This document shows positions 1 to 8,579 of a stretch of DNA of 64,000 bases, one piece after another. The stretch is from contig NZ_LN812102.1 in NCBI RefSeq assembly GCF_000942395.1, forward strand, positions 1,152,816 through 1,216,815. Reading direction: 5' to 3'. A model generated the notes under the pieces. It worked only from the letters and a program-made list of their open reading frames with translations. It was not told the DNA's origin and did not search any database. The first letter of the stretch is position 1; the number at the start of each line of letters is the position of its first letter. The translations under genes and the position numbers were made by a program. This stretch comes from Risungbinella massiliensis. GTDB lineage: Bacteria; Bacillota; Bacilli; Thermoactinomycetales; Thermoactinomycetaceae.

Positions 1-187
1 TGTCCCGGCGCATCGGCGCTCCACCATCATGGCGCATTGTGCCGATCGCTTCGACATGCGTCTCACCGCACCAGCTGACCAGGGCGACGAGCCCAGGGAT
101 TTTCCCGGAATCGACATGCCGTGCCAGCACCTCACGCAGTCTACGCAGCCCTGATTCGGAGAAGCCGCTATTACCTTGTCCCATCAT
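1..187 (-). CDS. Serine hydrolase (beta-lactamase family), N-terminal part only
   Basis: The gene runs off the left edge, so only about 62 codons are visible. The start is the first of two ATG codons (187-185 and 184-182), preceded on the minus strand by an AAAGGAG ribosome-binding site. The N-terminus contains LRRLREVLARHVDSGKIPGL, followed by a short strand and an EAIGTMRHDG-like segment. This is the usual opening of class C beta-lactamase-related serine hydrolases and esterases (EstB type). The catalytic SxxK would lie beyond the edge. By my count the fragment is about 61% GC, far above its neighbours, which suggests acquisition from a high-GC donor. The family call rests on the N-terminus alone. 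Confidence 0.6.
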   Translation of the reverse strand, partial: MMGQGNSGFSESGLRRLREVLARHVDSGKIPGLVALVSWCGETHVEAIGTMRHDGGAPMRRD

Positions 188-460
188 GAATCTCTCCTTT
201 TCTTCTACCAATTCTCTTTTGTTATTCATGCTTGAAAGCCCTTTGTCAAAAAGGGGTACTCGATGCATCAAAGACGGGTACGGCAAGAATTACTTCTTTT
301 TTGGGCCACTCACTGATAACCATGAATTCTACGACACTCTTTTTGTGTATTAGATGATCTAATTCGTTGATTTTTCTCGCCACCAGTGGCTATAAGTAGC
401 GTAGATCACTATTTCTGTGTCACTTTTTACTATGTGGTCCCAAAAGTAACGAATTCTTGC
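188..460. other. Intergenic region, possible 45-codon ORF on the minus strand
   Basis: The base composition drops sharply to AT-rich here, next to the GC-rich hydrolase gene. A GTG-initiated minus-strand frame (383 to 246) reads VARKINELDHLIHK and ends VFDASSTPF. It has no clear ribosome-binding site and I do not recognise it. It may be a chance frame or the tail of a decayed gene. Confidence 0.3.
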
Positions 461-829
461 CTACTCCCCTTTACCAAGCTTTTTACGAATGTTTTCGCTC
501 AATTGTTCTTTTCTTTTTCCGGTCCAGGTTTGCCCTTGAAGCTCATGTAACAGGTCATCGCAAAACCCCCCCACATCCTGACCCACTACATCCAGCACAT
601 CCCTTCCCTCTTGTGCGTTTGATTCAAAAAGTTCTAGTACATCTTGTAGCGCTTTAAACATGATCATAGCAGAGTCATGGTCGGCTGCAGAAGTCCACAG
701 GAAATCCTCAATCTCTTTCATCACGATCTGATAATCCCTTGGTAAATCATGAATCCGTTTTTTGTAACTTTTATATTCCGCTTTCTCTTGTTTCCATCTT
801 TTTAAAATCGAAAAAATATTAATTTCCAT
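461..829 (-). CDS. DUF1048 family protein, partner of PadR regulator
   Basis: This is a 122-residue, helix-rich, cytoplasmic protein with no signal peptide or membrane segment. The N-terminus (IFSILKRWKQEKAEYKSYKKR) and the central LPRDYQIVMKEIEDFLW segment match my recollection of DUF1048 proteins, which are commonly encoded just downstream of a PadR regulator. The ATG is preceded by AAGGAG at 7 bases. The gene overlaps the end of the padR-like gene by 11 bases, so the two are probably translationally coupled. The molecular function of DUF1048 is unknown; a role with the regulator is inferred only from this arrangement. Confidence 0.75.
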   Translation of the reverse strand: MEINIFSILKRWKQEKAEYKSYKKRIHDLPRDYQIVMKEIEDFLWTSAADHDSAMIMFKALQDVLELFESNAQEGRDVLDVVGQDVGGFCDDLLHELQGQTWTGKRKEQLSENIRKKLGKGE

Positions 830-1151
830 CCTGATTCTCCTTTAATTCATTCATTTTTGATGCGATAAAATCCCATTTACGCCAAAAGGTTTGGAGTTGA
901 TTTCGCCCAGCAGTATTCAGTGTGTAGAACTTTCGTGGCGGTCCGATTTCCGAAGGCTTCTTCTGAATGTCGACTAATTTGTTCTTTTCTAGCCTTAGTA
1001 AAATCGTATATACCGTTCCTTCGACAACATCTTCAAAACCGAGGGAATTCAACTTTTTTACGATCTCGTAACCATACGTTTCTTTGCGACTGATGATTTC
1101 GAGGACGCAACCCTCCAGAACCCCCTTTAGCATTTCGGTCAAATTTTCCAA
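819..1151 (-). CDS. PadR family transcriptional regulator
   Basis: A 110-residue PadR-type winged-helix regulator. The N-terminal helix (ENLTEMLKGVLEGCVLEII), the YGYEIVKKL recognition-helix region and the GTVYTILLRLEKNKLV wing are characteristic. An upstream ATG at 1160 is possible, but TTG at 1151 sits 9 bases from a GGAAGG ribosome-binding site and gives the usual family N-terminus, so I prefer it. It is the first gene of a two-gene unit with the DUF1048 gene. A perfect 8-bp inverted repeat lies just upstream and is the likely autoregulatory operator. The ligand or inducer cannot be inferred. Confidence 0.85.
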   Translation of the reverse strand: MENLTEMLKGVLEGCVLEIISRKETYGYEIVKKLNSLGFEDVVEGTVYTILLRLEKNKLVDIQKKPSEIGPPRKFYTLNTAGRNQLQTFWRKWDFIASKMNELKENQDGN

Positions 1152-1177
1152 AGCGAGCATCCTTCCTACTCTGTATC

Positions 1178-1207
1178 ACTTAGTACCTCTATATAGTAAT
1201 ACTAAGT
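1178..1207. promoter_or_regulatory. Inverted-repeat operator of the PadR/DUF1048 unit
   Basis: The arms ACTTAGTA (1178-1185) and TACTAAGT (1200-1207) are perfectly complementary across a 14-base spacer, and lie directly upstream of the padR start. PadR proteins usually repress their own promoter through such sites; binding here is inferred. Confidence 0.6.
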
Positions 1208-1247
1208 AGAAGAAAGTGTCAATAGTCTGTTTTATTTCTTTTCTTAA

Positions 1248-1547
1248 TCAAAAAATATCATAATGCTTCCCATACACAATCGTACTATTCTCATTCATCC
1301 GTATAATCCTTGCATCTAGCAGATCGATCTGAATCACCTTTCCATCCGTCGTCGTCAACCCCACCTTCATCACTGCCCTCTGGGGATTACCATTTACCAC
1401 AAACAGATCCAGGCGCACATCATCCACCCACTTCTTCTTATTAACCAGGTAGGAGCGGTAAAAAATATGATACTCCCGCAAACATTCAAAACATCTCACA
1501 AAGTTTTCTACCTGATCTTTTTGTCCCTCTACTAAAACCTTAATCAT
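1248..1547 (-). CDS. Conserved-looking hypothetical protein (99 aa)
   Basis: The frame extends to a GTG at 1556, but the ATG at 1547 lies 8 bases after a GAGG site and gives the sensible N-terminus MIKVLVEGQKDQVENFVRCF. That opening resembles the small DUF3970-like Bacillus proteins (YvzF type), though this protein is longer. The C-terminal half contains beta-strand-like segments (RLDLFVVNGN, VIQIDLLDARIIRM). There is no signal peptide or membrane segment. It stands alone, with no clear partner. Function unknown; the DUF3970 resemblance is weak. Confidence 0.55.
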   Translation of the reverse strand: MIKVLVEGQKDQVENFVRCFECLREYHIFYRSYLVNKKKWVDDVRLDLFVVNGNPQRAVMKVGLTTTDGKVIQIDLLDARIIRMNENSTIVYGKHYDIF

Positions 1548-1664
1548 CTCCAACACCTCGTTTTTCTCATCCAGATATAGGATTATTTAAATTGGATTAC
1601 CAAAAGTGGAGCTTGTTTTTTGATTATAGTTAATAGTAAAATAAGTCACAAATTATTGAAGCTT

Positions 1665-1717
1665 CACCTTTCCTACCTATCGTTTCAATGAAATGGTAAG
1701 GTGTTTTTTGTTTTTTC
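1665..1717 (+). terminator. Hairpin with U-tract inside the leader of the TPR regulator gene
   Basis: The arms CACCTTTCC and GGTAAGGTG (one mismatch) are followed by six T, a G and six T. No plus-strand gene lies upstream to be terminated, so this may be an attenuator or the end of a short RNA starting near a possible TATAGT -10 box around 1624. Confidence 0.55.
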
Positions 1718-1814
1718 TCTACTTTTATCCGTTACTTCAATTTTCTAGAGTGAAACTTCACCAAAAACAACCTGATTAGAGAAGAAATCCTGAAAAAATT
1801 TTTTTGAGGAGGGA

Positions 1815-3215
1815 ATGATGAATAGCTATTCTATCAATCAACTTGGACGAGCCTTTCGTAAAAAACGAGAGGAGATGGGGGTAAAGCTAGAGGAGCTAGT
1901 AGAAAAAGGAATATCTGCTGGCACCATCTCCAATTTTGAAAACAGCAAAAAGAAGGTGCATCCAAACAAGATCATCCGCCTCTTTGCCAAGATCGGCATT
2001 GAGCGTGATCAACTACCCTATCTAGTAGAACAAGAAGAGGAAGCGCCATTTATTGAGAAACTAGAGATCGATTTGATGGCCATCGAGAGTGCAATGGATC
2101 TAGTCGAGGTCAAACAATCTCATAAAAAGTTGATCGAGATCAAAGAGATGAATCCTCCCATTCGATTTCAGCCACTGATTGAGTATCTTCTAGGCAAAGC
2201 GTGCTATAAGAAAGAGAAATGGAGCAAGGCCCAACAGTATTATCTACAAGCGATTCAACTGATGGAGGAAAATCCGAGTTTACAGGAAACAAATATAGCC
2301 TCCCTTGCTTATTACGGACTTGCTCGCTCCTCTTACCGAGAAAATGATTTATCCCAAGCATTACAGTTTATAAAACTTGGGCTCGAATCATTTGATGAAA
2401 ATGGGGAACGTGATCATCTAAAGTACCAACTACTCCTAAGTAAAGCGATCTATCTAGAAAAATTAGAACAAAACGAAGAAGCCATGGATGTACTGAGTGA
2501 ATTGTGGAACTATATGGAACGGATTGATACAGAGATAGCACTAAACATGTATCAACTTACTGCCAGCTTATATATTAAGAGCAAACGAGATCACAAAGCT
2601 TTACCTTATATCTTAAAAGGGATTGATATTGCTAGACGAAATGAGAACTATGATCGAAGCTTTGAACTCTGGACTACTTTGGGAACTGCATATTTAAATT
2701 CCGAAAAACTAGATCAAGCCAAAGCTTGTTTTGAAATCGCTTCCAAGTTGGAATGCAAAATACGCCGAAAATACTTATCTGTACAAAACGATATCCAGTT
2801 AGGACAACTGTATATGAAAGAAGGAGAGTTTGAAAAAGCACGAGAGGTACTTGATGAAGCTATCAAGAAAGGGAAAAAGGAGAACGATGCTCATCTTCTT
2901 TTTAAAGCGTTAGATACTTCGGGAGACTGCTACTTACAACTCCAAGAGTTACCGCAAGCTCTAGAAAACTTTGAGCGAGCACTAGAAATTGGTCAGAAGC
3001 ATAATTTTCTGGTACTGCAAAGAGAGTTGGCCCTAAAATTGGCCCTATTGTATGAAAAGAGGGACTTATTTAAATTCCAAAAATACTCTACCCTGCATTT
3101 TCGACTTAGTGTACAATTAGCGCAAAATGGGGGTGAAATTACAATGCAAGCAAATGAAAACCTTCAGTATCTATTGAACGAGAGAATGGCAGTGGCTGAT
3201 CCTCCAGAGCCATAG
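1815..3215 (+). CDS. HTH regulator with TPR repeats (RRNPPA-like)
   Basis: A 466-residue protein with an N-terminal Xre-type helix-turn-helix (about residues 8-60: LGRAFRKKREEMGVKLEEL, GISAGTISNFENSKKKVHPN). A long tetratricopeptide-repeat array follows, in which units such as ALQFIKLGLESF, ALPYILKGIDIARR and ALENFERALEIGQK recur. This HTH-TPR layout is that of RRNPPA quorum-sensing regulators (PlcR, Rgg and PrgX relatives), in which the TPR part binds a short exported peptide. The ATG follows a GAGGAGGG site. I found no convincing signal-peptide-bearing pheromone gene directly downstream; the nearest small gene (3476-3640) encodes a two-helix membrane peptide. A peptide-responsive role is inferred. 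Confidence 0.8.
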   Translation: MMNSYSINQLGRAFRKKREEMGVKLEELVEKGISAGTISNFENSKKKVHPNKIIRLFAKIGIERDQLPYLVEQEEEAPFIEKLEIDLMAIESAMDLVEVKQSHKKLIEIKEMNPPIRFQPLIEYLLGKACYKKEKWSKAQQYYLQAIQLMEENPSLQETNIASLAYYGLARSSYRENDLSQALQFIKLGLESFDENGERDHLKYQLLLSKAIYLEKLEQNEEAMDVLSELWNYMERIDTEIALNMYQLTASLYIKSKRDHKALPYILKGIDIARRNENYDRSFELWTTLGTAYLNSEKLDQAKACFEIASKLECKIRRKYLSVQNDIQLGQLYMKEGEFEKAREVLDEAIKKGKKENDAHLLFKALDTSGDCYLQLQELPQALENFERALEIGQKHNFLVLQRELALKLALLYEKRDLFKFQKYSTLHFRLSVQLAQNGGEITMQANENLQYLLNERMAVADPPEP

Positions 3216-3247
3216 AAGTTGGTAGAAGAAAGAGAATAGCAATAAGA

Positions 3248-3273
3248 AAAGGCGATCAGAGATGGTCGCCTTT
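3248..3273 (+). terminator. Terminator hairpin of the TPR regulator gene
   Basis: AAAGGCGATC and GGTCGCCTTT form a short GC-rich stem with one G-U pair, 30 bases after the stop. A near-identical hairpin follows the gene ending at 5725. Confidence 0.6.
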
Positions 3274-3475
3274 GGTTGCATGTTTATAAGAGTTATAATG
3301 CAGATGCTGAAGGATGGAGTTGTAGAAACTGCTGTAGAACTGTAGTAGATTATAAGTTAAGGATTGTTTCCCCTTGAATCTGAATTTTTTTAATTTTAAT
3401 TGTCAGATCAAGGAAAAAGCTTCTAAATGTAGATAAATAAAATAATTAAGGAGGCTGATTGATATATCTTTACCT

Positions 3476-3640
3476 ATGATTTTTAATCTGAGCGTAATTG
3501 TTATCTACGCTGTTGTTATCATTGTTGTATTAGTGTATGCGCGTATTTCGGGGAAAGATCCAACATCGACAATGATAACCTTAATAGGACTCTTATTACT
3601 TTATTTCATACTATCATTATGGATTTTTCGTAAATTTTAA
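3476..3640 (+). CDS. Small two-helix membrane protein (54 aa)
   Basis: A short frame with two hydrophobic segments (SVIVIYAVVIIVVLVYA and ITLIGLLLLYFILSLWIF) joined by a polar loop (RISGKDPTST). An AAGGAGG site lies 22 bases before the ATG. The site may instead serve an upstream TTG that opens a six-codon leader ending in TGA, which overlaps the ATG (ATGA), or a non-ATG start in the same frame. The hydrophobicity pattern and clean ribosome-binding site make it likely to be real. It could be a small regulator or toxin-like membrane peptide; nothing in the sequence decides this. Confidence 0.5.
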   Translation: MIFNLSVIVIYAVVIIVVLVYARISGKDPTSTMITLIGLLLLYFILSLWIFRKF

Positions 3641-3989
3641 CATCAAGCAAACCATCAGCCCCTTTGCGTTTGTTCTATTGCAAATATTTCGTCAAACCGT
3701 GCTAGGCGGCAATTCCCCATAAAACGAACCTCCTAGTTATTAGGAGATTCTATTCTTTGATGATCAAAACTTCATCGCGCATCTTATATATTTCATTTTT
3801 TTCGGCTTTGGTTTCGGATAAATGAACCTCGGGTTTCTCGATAGTGGAAAGTTTTTCACCAATCGTTTCAAAACGGAGCAACGGTATTTTGATGTAAGGT
3901 ATCAATATATCTTCTAAGGTTTTGGTTTGGAGGTAATATATGAAGAATATGAACTACGGTCATTAACTTCCCAGTTTAGGAGGTTAATG
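3641..3989. other. Intergenic region with a protein-like minus-strand remnant
   Basis: On the minus strand, 3905 to 3750 is an open 51-codon frame with a protein-like composition (KIPLLRFETIGEKLSTIE, then KMRDEVLIIKE before the stop). It starts only at a TTG with weak ribosome-binding potential, and the frame is closed by a stop a short way upstream. It is probably the C-terminal remnant of a lost gene. No RNA gene was seen. Confidence 0.3.
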
Positions 3990-4274
3990 ATGAGTAGAAG
4001 CTACAAAAAGTCACCAATATTTGCTGAATATTATTCAGGTAGACGTTGGACCAAACGTCTAGCAAGTAAAGCAGTTCGACGTTATCAAGATCGTATCCCG
4101 AATGGTACAGCATATCGTAAGATCTATTGTTCTTGGCTTCTCTGTGAGTTTCGGGTGTACTATCCATTGGAAGAAGCTATTCATGATTGGGAGATTGATC
4201 AATATTCCGATTATCAAGGGGTATCGAGAACAGAGATGATCAATAATTGGGCGAAAATGTATTATAGGAAATAG
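3990..4274 (+). CDS. Hypothetical basic protein (94 aa)
   Basis: The frame is open from 3927, but an AGGAGG site 6 bases before the second of two adjacent ATG codons (3990) points to the start MSRSYKKSPIFAEYY. The N-terminal half is strongly basic (RRWTKRLASKAVRRYQDR) and the C-terminal half is acidic and aromatic (HDWEIDQYSDYQG). It has no membrane segment. The pattern is like small conserved proteins of phage or plasmid origin, but I do not recognise the family. It is followed by a strong terminator. Confidence 0.6.
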   Translation: MSRSYKKSPIFAEYYSGRRWTKRLASKAVRRYQDRIPNGTAYRKIYCSWLLCEFRVYYPLEEAIHDWEIDQYSDYQGVSRTEMINNWAKMYYRK

Positions 4275-4312
4275 AATTGGATAATCGCTGTACTGGGAAG
4301 TTGCAGTGAAAA

Positions 4313-4350
4313 AAGAGAGCAGACATATAGCCTGCTCTCTTTCTTTTTTA
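4313..4350 (+). terminator. Strong intrinsic terminator
   Basis: AAGAGAGCAG and CTGCTCTCTT are perfect 10-bp arms, followed by a T-rich tract. It ends the 94-residue gene. Confidence 0.85.
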
Positions 4351-4438
4351 ATTCATTTATTTATCGAAATATAACTTTTTAGGGTGTTTTCATCATCATA
4401 TAATTTTGTATAAAAGAGAAAAACGACAGAAGATAAAA

Positions 4439-5725
4439 ATGAAACCAAAAAGAAAACGCTGGGGAATAGGGTTATCTATCTTTTTGAGCATAGTCTTTCT
4501 CTTAGGAGCAATCAACCCCTTAAGTACAAACATTACACTGACGGAAGTACCCTATCCAATGGATTATTCCAATCAAGCTGGTTGGTGGAGTCCGCTCGAA
4601 ACCTATGGAAGTACAAAGGAGTATGCCTATTTAGTGTACAATGCACCAGGCAGTACAAATGACAAACATACAGTAAAAATCGCCAAAAGAGATGGATGCG
4701 GAAATTGGTCGAACCTTCCTATCATGGATGGGAATACAGCTGTGGAGTACCCTGACGATCTTGGTCACAATCAGCCTTCTATGGCCAGAGATGGTGATGG
4801 TTATTTTCACGTATTTGCATCCATGCATAACAACTCTTGGCGTTATTTTCGTTCAGATCAAGTTGGGAGCGCACCTCAAAATCATTCAGATGAGTTGCCT
4901 GATAGCAACCTTACATTCACTTACCCAATTGTCGCCACTGCCCCTAATGGAGATCTATATCTCATCGCGCGTGCTTCAGAAAACGACAGAAGAAGCGGAA
5001 GATTGTACCATTGGGACAACAAGCTGAAAAGCTGGAAGCGAGTGGCGATATTTGCTTCTGAGTCAAAAAAGTCCGTTTATCCGAACGATATCCAAGTAGA
5101 TGCCGCTGGAAATGTGCACATACTTTTTGAATGGTCCACTTATCCCTCAAGCGGTTTAAGACATGAACTATCTTATTTAAAATACTCTCCATCCACAGGC
5201 AAGTTTTATAAAGCAGATAACACACCAGTCTCTGCACCTGTTACAACGGCAACTGCTGATGTCATCCAACCTTTGGCGACAACAGAACAATATATCCGGG
5301 ATTATGGTGATCCGGGCGGTCCTGGCGTACAAAGCGGAAAATTAACACTGGATCATAACAATCAGCCACAAATTGTGTATCGTTATCGCTCACCCTATAG
5401 TGGGTCTATCTTTACCATTCAATACGCCTACTTCCGTAATGGTCAATGGCAACGGGAAACAGCCCATTCTTCCACCCAAACAAAAGTAGCAGTCGATATT
5501 ACTTGGGATGGTACCAAAAGTCGCGTGTACTATGTCTTAAGTTCTGGACCTGATCGAGTGTTTGCTACAACAAAAGATTCCAGAACTTGGACTCCTATCT
5601 CGCTGGCACCAGGTAAACCAATTGAACGGTTAGCAGTTGAACAAAATGCGAATGGTACTGATATTTTATATTTGGTTGATAGTAGGAATTTAAAATTGTA
5701 TTACGGTAGATTTTCTGTGGATTGA
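4439..5725 (+). CDS. Secreted BNR/sialidase-like repeat protein
   Basis: A 428-residue exported protein. The basic N-terminus (MKPKRKRWG) and hydrophobic stretch (IGLSIFLSIVFLLGAINPLS) form a signal peptide or membrane anchor. The body contains repeated strand-rich blocks typical of BNR-type beta-propellers: HNQPSMARDGDGYFHVFAS, YPIVATAPNGDLYLIAR and YPNDIQVDAAGNVHILFEWS. These resemble the BNR_4 group, which binds or acts on glycans. Clear sialidase active-site residues were not identified. A TTG at 4406 in the same frame is an alternative start; neither has a strong ribosome-binding site. It stands alone between two terminators. Confidence 0.7.
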   Translation: MKPKRKRWGIGLSIFLSIVFLLGAINPLSTNITLTEVPYPMDYSNQAGWWSPLETYGSTKEYAYLVYNAPGSTNDKHTVKIAKRDGCGNWSNLPIMDGNTAVEYPDDLGHNQPSMARDGDGYFHVFASMHNNSWRYFRSDQVGSAPQNHSDELPDSNLTFTYPIVATAPNGDLYLIARASENDRRSGRLYHWDNKLKSWKRVAIFASESKKSVYPNDIQVDAAGNVHILFEWSTYPSSGLRHELSYLKYSPSTGKFYKADNTPVSAPVTTATADVIQPLATTEQYIRDYGDPGGPGVQSGKLTLDHNNQPQIVYRYRSPYSGSIFTIQYAYFRNGQWQRETAHSSTQTKVAVDITWDGTKSRVYYVLSSGPDRVFATTKDSRTWTPISLAPGKPIERLAVEQNANGTDILYLVDSRNLKLYYGRFSVD

Positions 5726-5778
5726 TGGTAACCTACTGGCTTGTGAGTCTAGTCATTATTCTCTTGATAGGAAATGAG

Positions 5779-5804
5779 AAAGGCGATCCGGGATGGTCGC
5801 CTTT
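5779..5804 (+). terminator. Terminator of the BNR-like gene
   Basis: AAAGGCGATCC and the matching TGGTCGCCTTT form a stem about 55 bases after the stop; it is nearly identical to the hairpin at 3248-3273. I see nothing further between 5805 and 6133 apart from a weak 29-codon frame at 6001-6090. Confidence 0.65.
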
Positions 5805-6133
5805 GGTTTGTATTTTACATAGTTCACTTGAATAACAAGCTCCTACAAAATCCTATCAGAGAACTTCTTGATTACGTCCATAAATACCCTGTTGTTGATA
5901 ACTCCCATTTATTAAACGATAAATTTCAACGGTTCAAACTTGGTTCTATCATCCAATACTCCTTTACTACATACCTTTCAAAGAGATTATAGTTCTCCCA
6001 ATGATCAATACGAGCGGTGCTATTGTACAAAACTTCTACGAGAACCCCTCCGTCGAAAACCAAGCAACTAACCAAGCTTATCGAAATTGACCAGAAAAGC
6101 CAGTAAACATCTTTTCTCTAAATCATATCATCA

Positions 6134-7745
6134 CTAATCACTCTTAAATCTACCCTTTGACAGTTTTATTAGCTCATCTAATGAGTTCTTTAGTATCAAC
6201 GGTATCTTAATATTTGGAAGCTGATTTTGAATAAACTGTTTAAATGACGCGTGTGGAAAATTGAGTTTATGATTCAGGAGACGAAATATAGTTTTTTTCT
6301 TTCTAATGCAGAAGTAAACATTTCAAACTCATCTATACTCATATAATAATTATTAACTTTTGCATCGATTCCATCAAGTTTCTTCCAGTCATCCATCGTT
6401 TTTTGTTCTAATGGTCGAAGGACTGGGAACTCTCCCTGATTTACTACAATCAAATAGACTTCCTCCACATTAGAAAGATCGATTTTCCCAGTAGCTCCAC
6501 TAATAAGTTCTTTTACCCTCTTATATAGCTGTTTCATAGGTGCTACTGTCATCTTAATACGATCTTTTTCTATACTTTCTAAGTTCCCTCCAACAATTGA
6601 TTTTTTATAGTTAACTCTTTGCGCTTTGCTTTCAATTGCAATTAATTTTTTTCCTAATTTAATCATTACATCTGGTGATCTTTTCGATGATTTTGCATAA
6701 CTAAACTCATCAATCACTTCGTATGGTACAGAACTCTTTTCACACGACTCTTTTACCAACCTTTGTACATATAGTTCAAAAGGGCGTCCAAAAAAACTTT
6801 GAAATGAATTGTCTTCCTGTGGGAAACAGTCACGTATTTTCCAATAGAGCCCTTCATTAAATGCGTTTTCCAACAATGTCAAACTAACAGGGAAAATAAT
6901 ATCATCGTTTAATTTAAATATAGGTTTTCTACTGAAAAATCTGTAATCCCATGGATCTTGATATGAATCCGATAATTCTCTTTTTGCTTCCTCAAAGGTA
7001 AAAATTAGTGGTTGTAGTATTTCCTTAGCGGAATCATCCAAGATTGTTAAATCAAATGCAGATCTTTGAAACCAATCTTCTGTTATTTTAAAAGGTTTTG
7101 GCATTTTATAAAAAAATAAACCGTAGATTGCAAATAAACTAAAGATATAATCTTCGATTGAACATTTGTATTTTTTTATAAAATGTTTTTCGATATCAAC
7201 GAATTCTTTATTAAACTTTTCTTTTTCACTAGCAATCCTGTAAATTAGTAATGTCCTTGCTAAAGAAGAAGAAAACTCATCTTTTGAATAAAACATATAA
7301 TCTCTTTTCATTTTCAAGATGATCTGACAGTATTAAAGACCAGATAAGACATTTTAAGTAATTTTGATTTAATAACTCTGACCTCATTTCAAAATGTTCA
7401 TTACCAAAAACCAAAATATGTTTCCACAAAAATAATAATACTTGTGATGTTAAAACTACCCTTTTTTGTAATAGTTCATTTATTTTCTGTTTTGAATTTG
7501 ATTTAATAATTTTTTCAGATGTTGTATTTATCAACAAGTTGATACAAATACCATTGAAGATCTTTTTTAAAAATATCGTAGATCGATTTTTTCATTGAGG
7601 CAGACGCAAGTTGTGACAGAATAGGCAATAAACCACCTGAATTCTTGTATTCACCTATTTCTTTCTTAATTTTTTTTAAATCCGATTTTACTCCAAATAT
7701 CTCACTGTAAACTAAATATGTTTGTGTCTGATCAAGCAAATCCAT
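6134..7745 (-). pseudogene. Frameshifted PD-(D/E)XK-type nuclease gene (about 537 codons)
   Basis: Four consecutive minus-strand frames read as one protein: 7745-7515 (from MDLLDQTQTYLVY), 7537-7277, 7317-6274, and a tail to 6134 ending GRFKSD. At each joint the sense continues across a frame change. Examples are HLENEKR followed by DYMFYSKDEF near 7310, and SALERKK followed by TIFRLLNHKLNFPH at a run of seven A near 6285. The large central part carries SPDVMIKLGKKLIAIESKAQ, a D-x(n)-ExK signature of PD-(D/E)XK nucleases. The N-terminal start is supported by an AGAGGTGA site. It lies downstream of the BREX terminator. It is either a decayed defence gene or carries several sequencing errors. 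The exact family is unknown. Confidence 0.7.
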
Positions 7746-7814
7746 GATGCTCACCTCTAACTAATTGTTGTCTAGTAAACAATAATAGAAAATTTAAAAT
7801 ATCACTTTTTGTAT

Positions 7815-7847
7815 AAAAAGGCAGATCAATAGAATATCCGCCTTTTT
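7815..7847 (-). terminator. Terminator of the BREX operon
   Basis: On the minus strand AAAAAGGCGGAT and ATCTGCCTTTTT form an imperfect stem ending in a T-run, 13 bases beyond the last BREX gene stop. Confidence 0.65.
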
Positions 7848-7859
7848 CCTATGTAACTC

Positions 7860-8567
7860 CTACCGCATCCCCACCACGACCATATCTACTCCCTGACAAC
7901 TAACTTCAAATCGTTCCCTAGTAAGATCTCTAGTTTCAATCCAATAGTCAAATGGAAACAACATAGGCTGCTCTCGAATTAAATCTAATAGCATTACCTT
8001 TTGGTCTGCTACTATCAAAATAACCTGGACTAACCATTTCTTTAGTTCTGCTGAAGTGATCTCAATCTTAGGAGAAATAGGTTGGATTACATTTTTCTGT
8101 GAGCTGATTACACCCCAAAATCGTAAACTGGTCAGCACTGCACTTATGGCTACTTCAACTCTTCGACGATCCCCATATAATGCTTTTAATCTCCGATATA
8201 GCTGTTGGCTAGGCACTTCGAATTGAATACGACTCAATACTCCGATCTCAGTAACTATGTCTTTAAAAAAGGGATAAGCGAGTAGTGTCATTCCATAATG
8301 CAGAACCAATCGTTCTTTTGTAGATAGAGTTGGGAAAATCTCTAACGCTTGCTTCTGAATCTCCTGATGTTGTTCCTCTACTAAATACCAGATCTTCATG
8401 AGCATTGTGATAGCATTTTTTCTTGATTTATCCCCTCGGATATCCGCAAGTAAAAATGTATTGAGCTTCTCATACATGCCTTTTCTTTCGGTATCCCTAG
8501 TTATATTCGCTGTATAATCTAAGTGATTCAACATAATCTTTTGGTCAAAACCTACTGCTTTCTTCAC
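7860..8567 (-). CDS. BrxA-like protein of the BREX operon
   Basis: A 235-residue helical protein at the end of the BREX operon, 12 bases after pglZ, with GTG start and a nearby GAGGG site. The segment LVLHYGMTLLAYPFFKDIV, then VPSQQLYRRLKALYGDRRRVEVAISAVLTSLRFWGVI, follows the BrxA (DUF1819) pattern as I remember it. BrxA is a small DNA-binding component of BREX phage defence. In type 3 BREX, brxA normally follows pglZ, as here. Assignment rests on this segment and the gene order; overall similarity cannot be tested here. Confidence 0.65.
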   Translation of the reverse strand: MKKAVGFDQKIMLNHLDYTANITRDTERKGMYEKLNTFLLADIRGDKSRKNAITMLMKIWYLVEEQHQEIQKQALEIFPTLSTKERLVLHYGMTLLAYPFFKDIVTEIGVLSRIQFEVPSQQLYRRLKALYGDRRRVEVAISAVLTSLRFWGVISSQKNVIQPISPKIEITSAELKKWLVQVILIVADQKVMLLDLIREQPMLFPFDYWIETRDLTRERFEVSCQGVDMVVVGMR

Positions 8568-8579
8568 ACATATCCCTCA

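Noticed and set aside
3216-3475. A Phr-type signal peptide gene for the HTH-TPR regulator
   Set aside because: No frame with a basic N-terminus, hydrophobic helix and short C-terminal pheromone was found here; the 3476-3640 peptide has two helices and does not fit.
6001-6090. A 29-codon ORF (MINTSGAIVQNFYENPS)
   Set aside because: No ribosome-binding site, no recognised family; too short to support.
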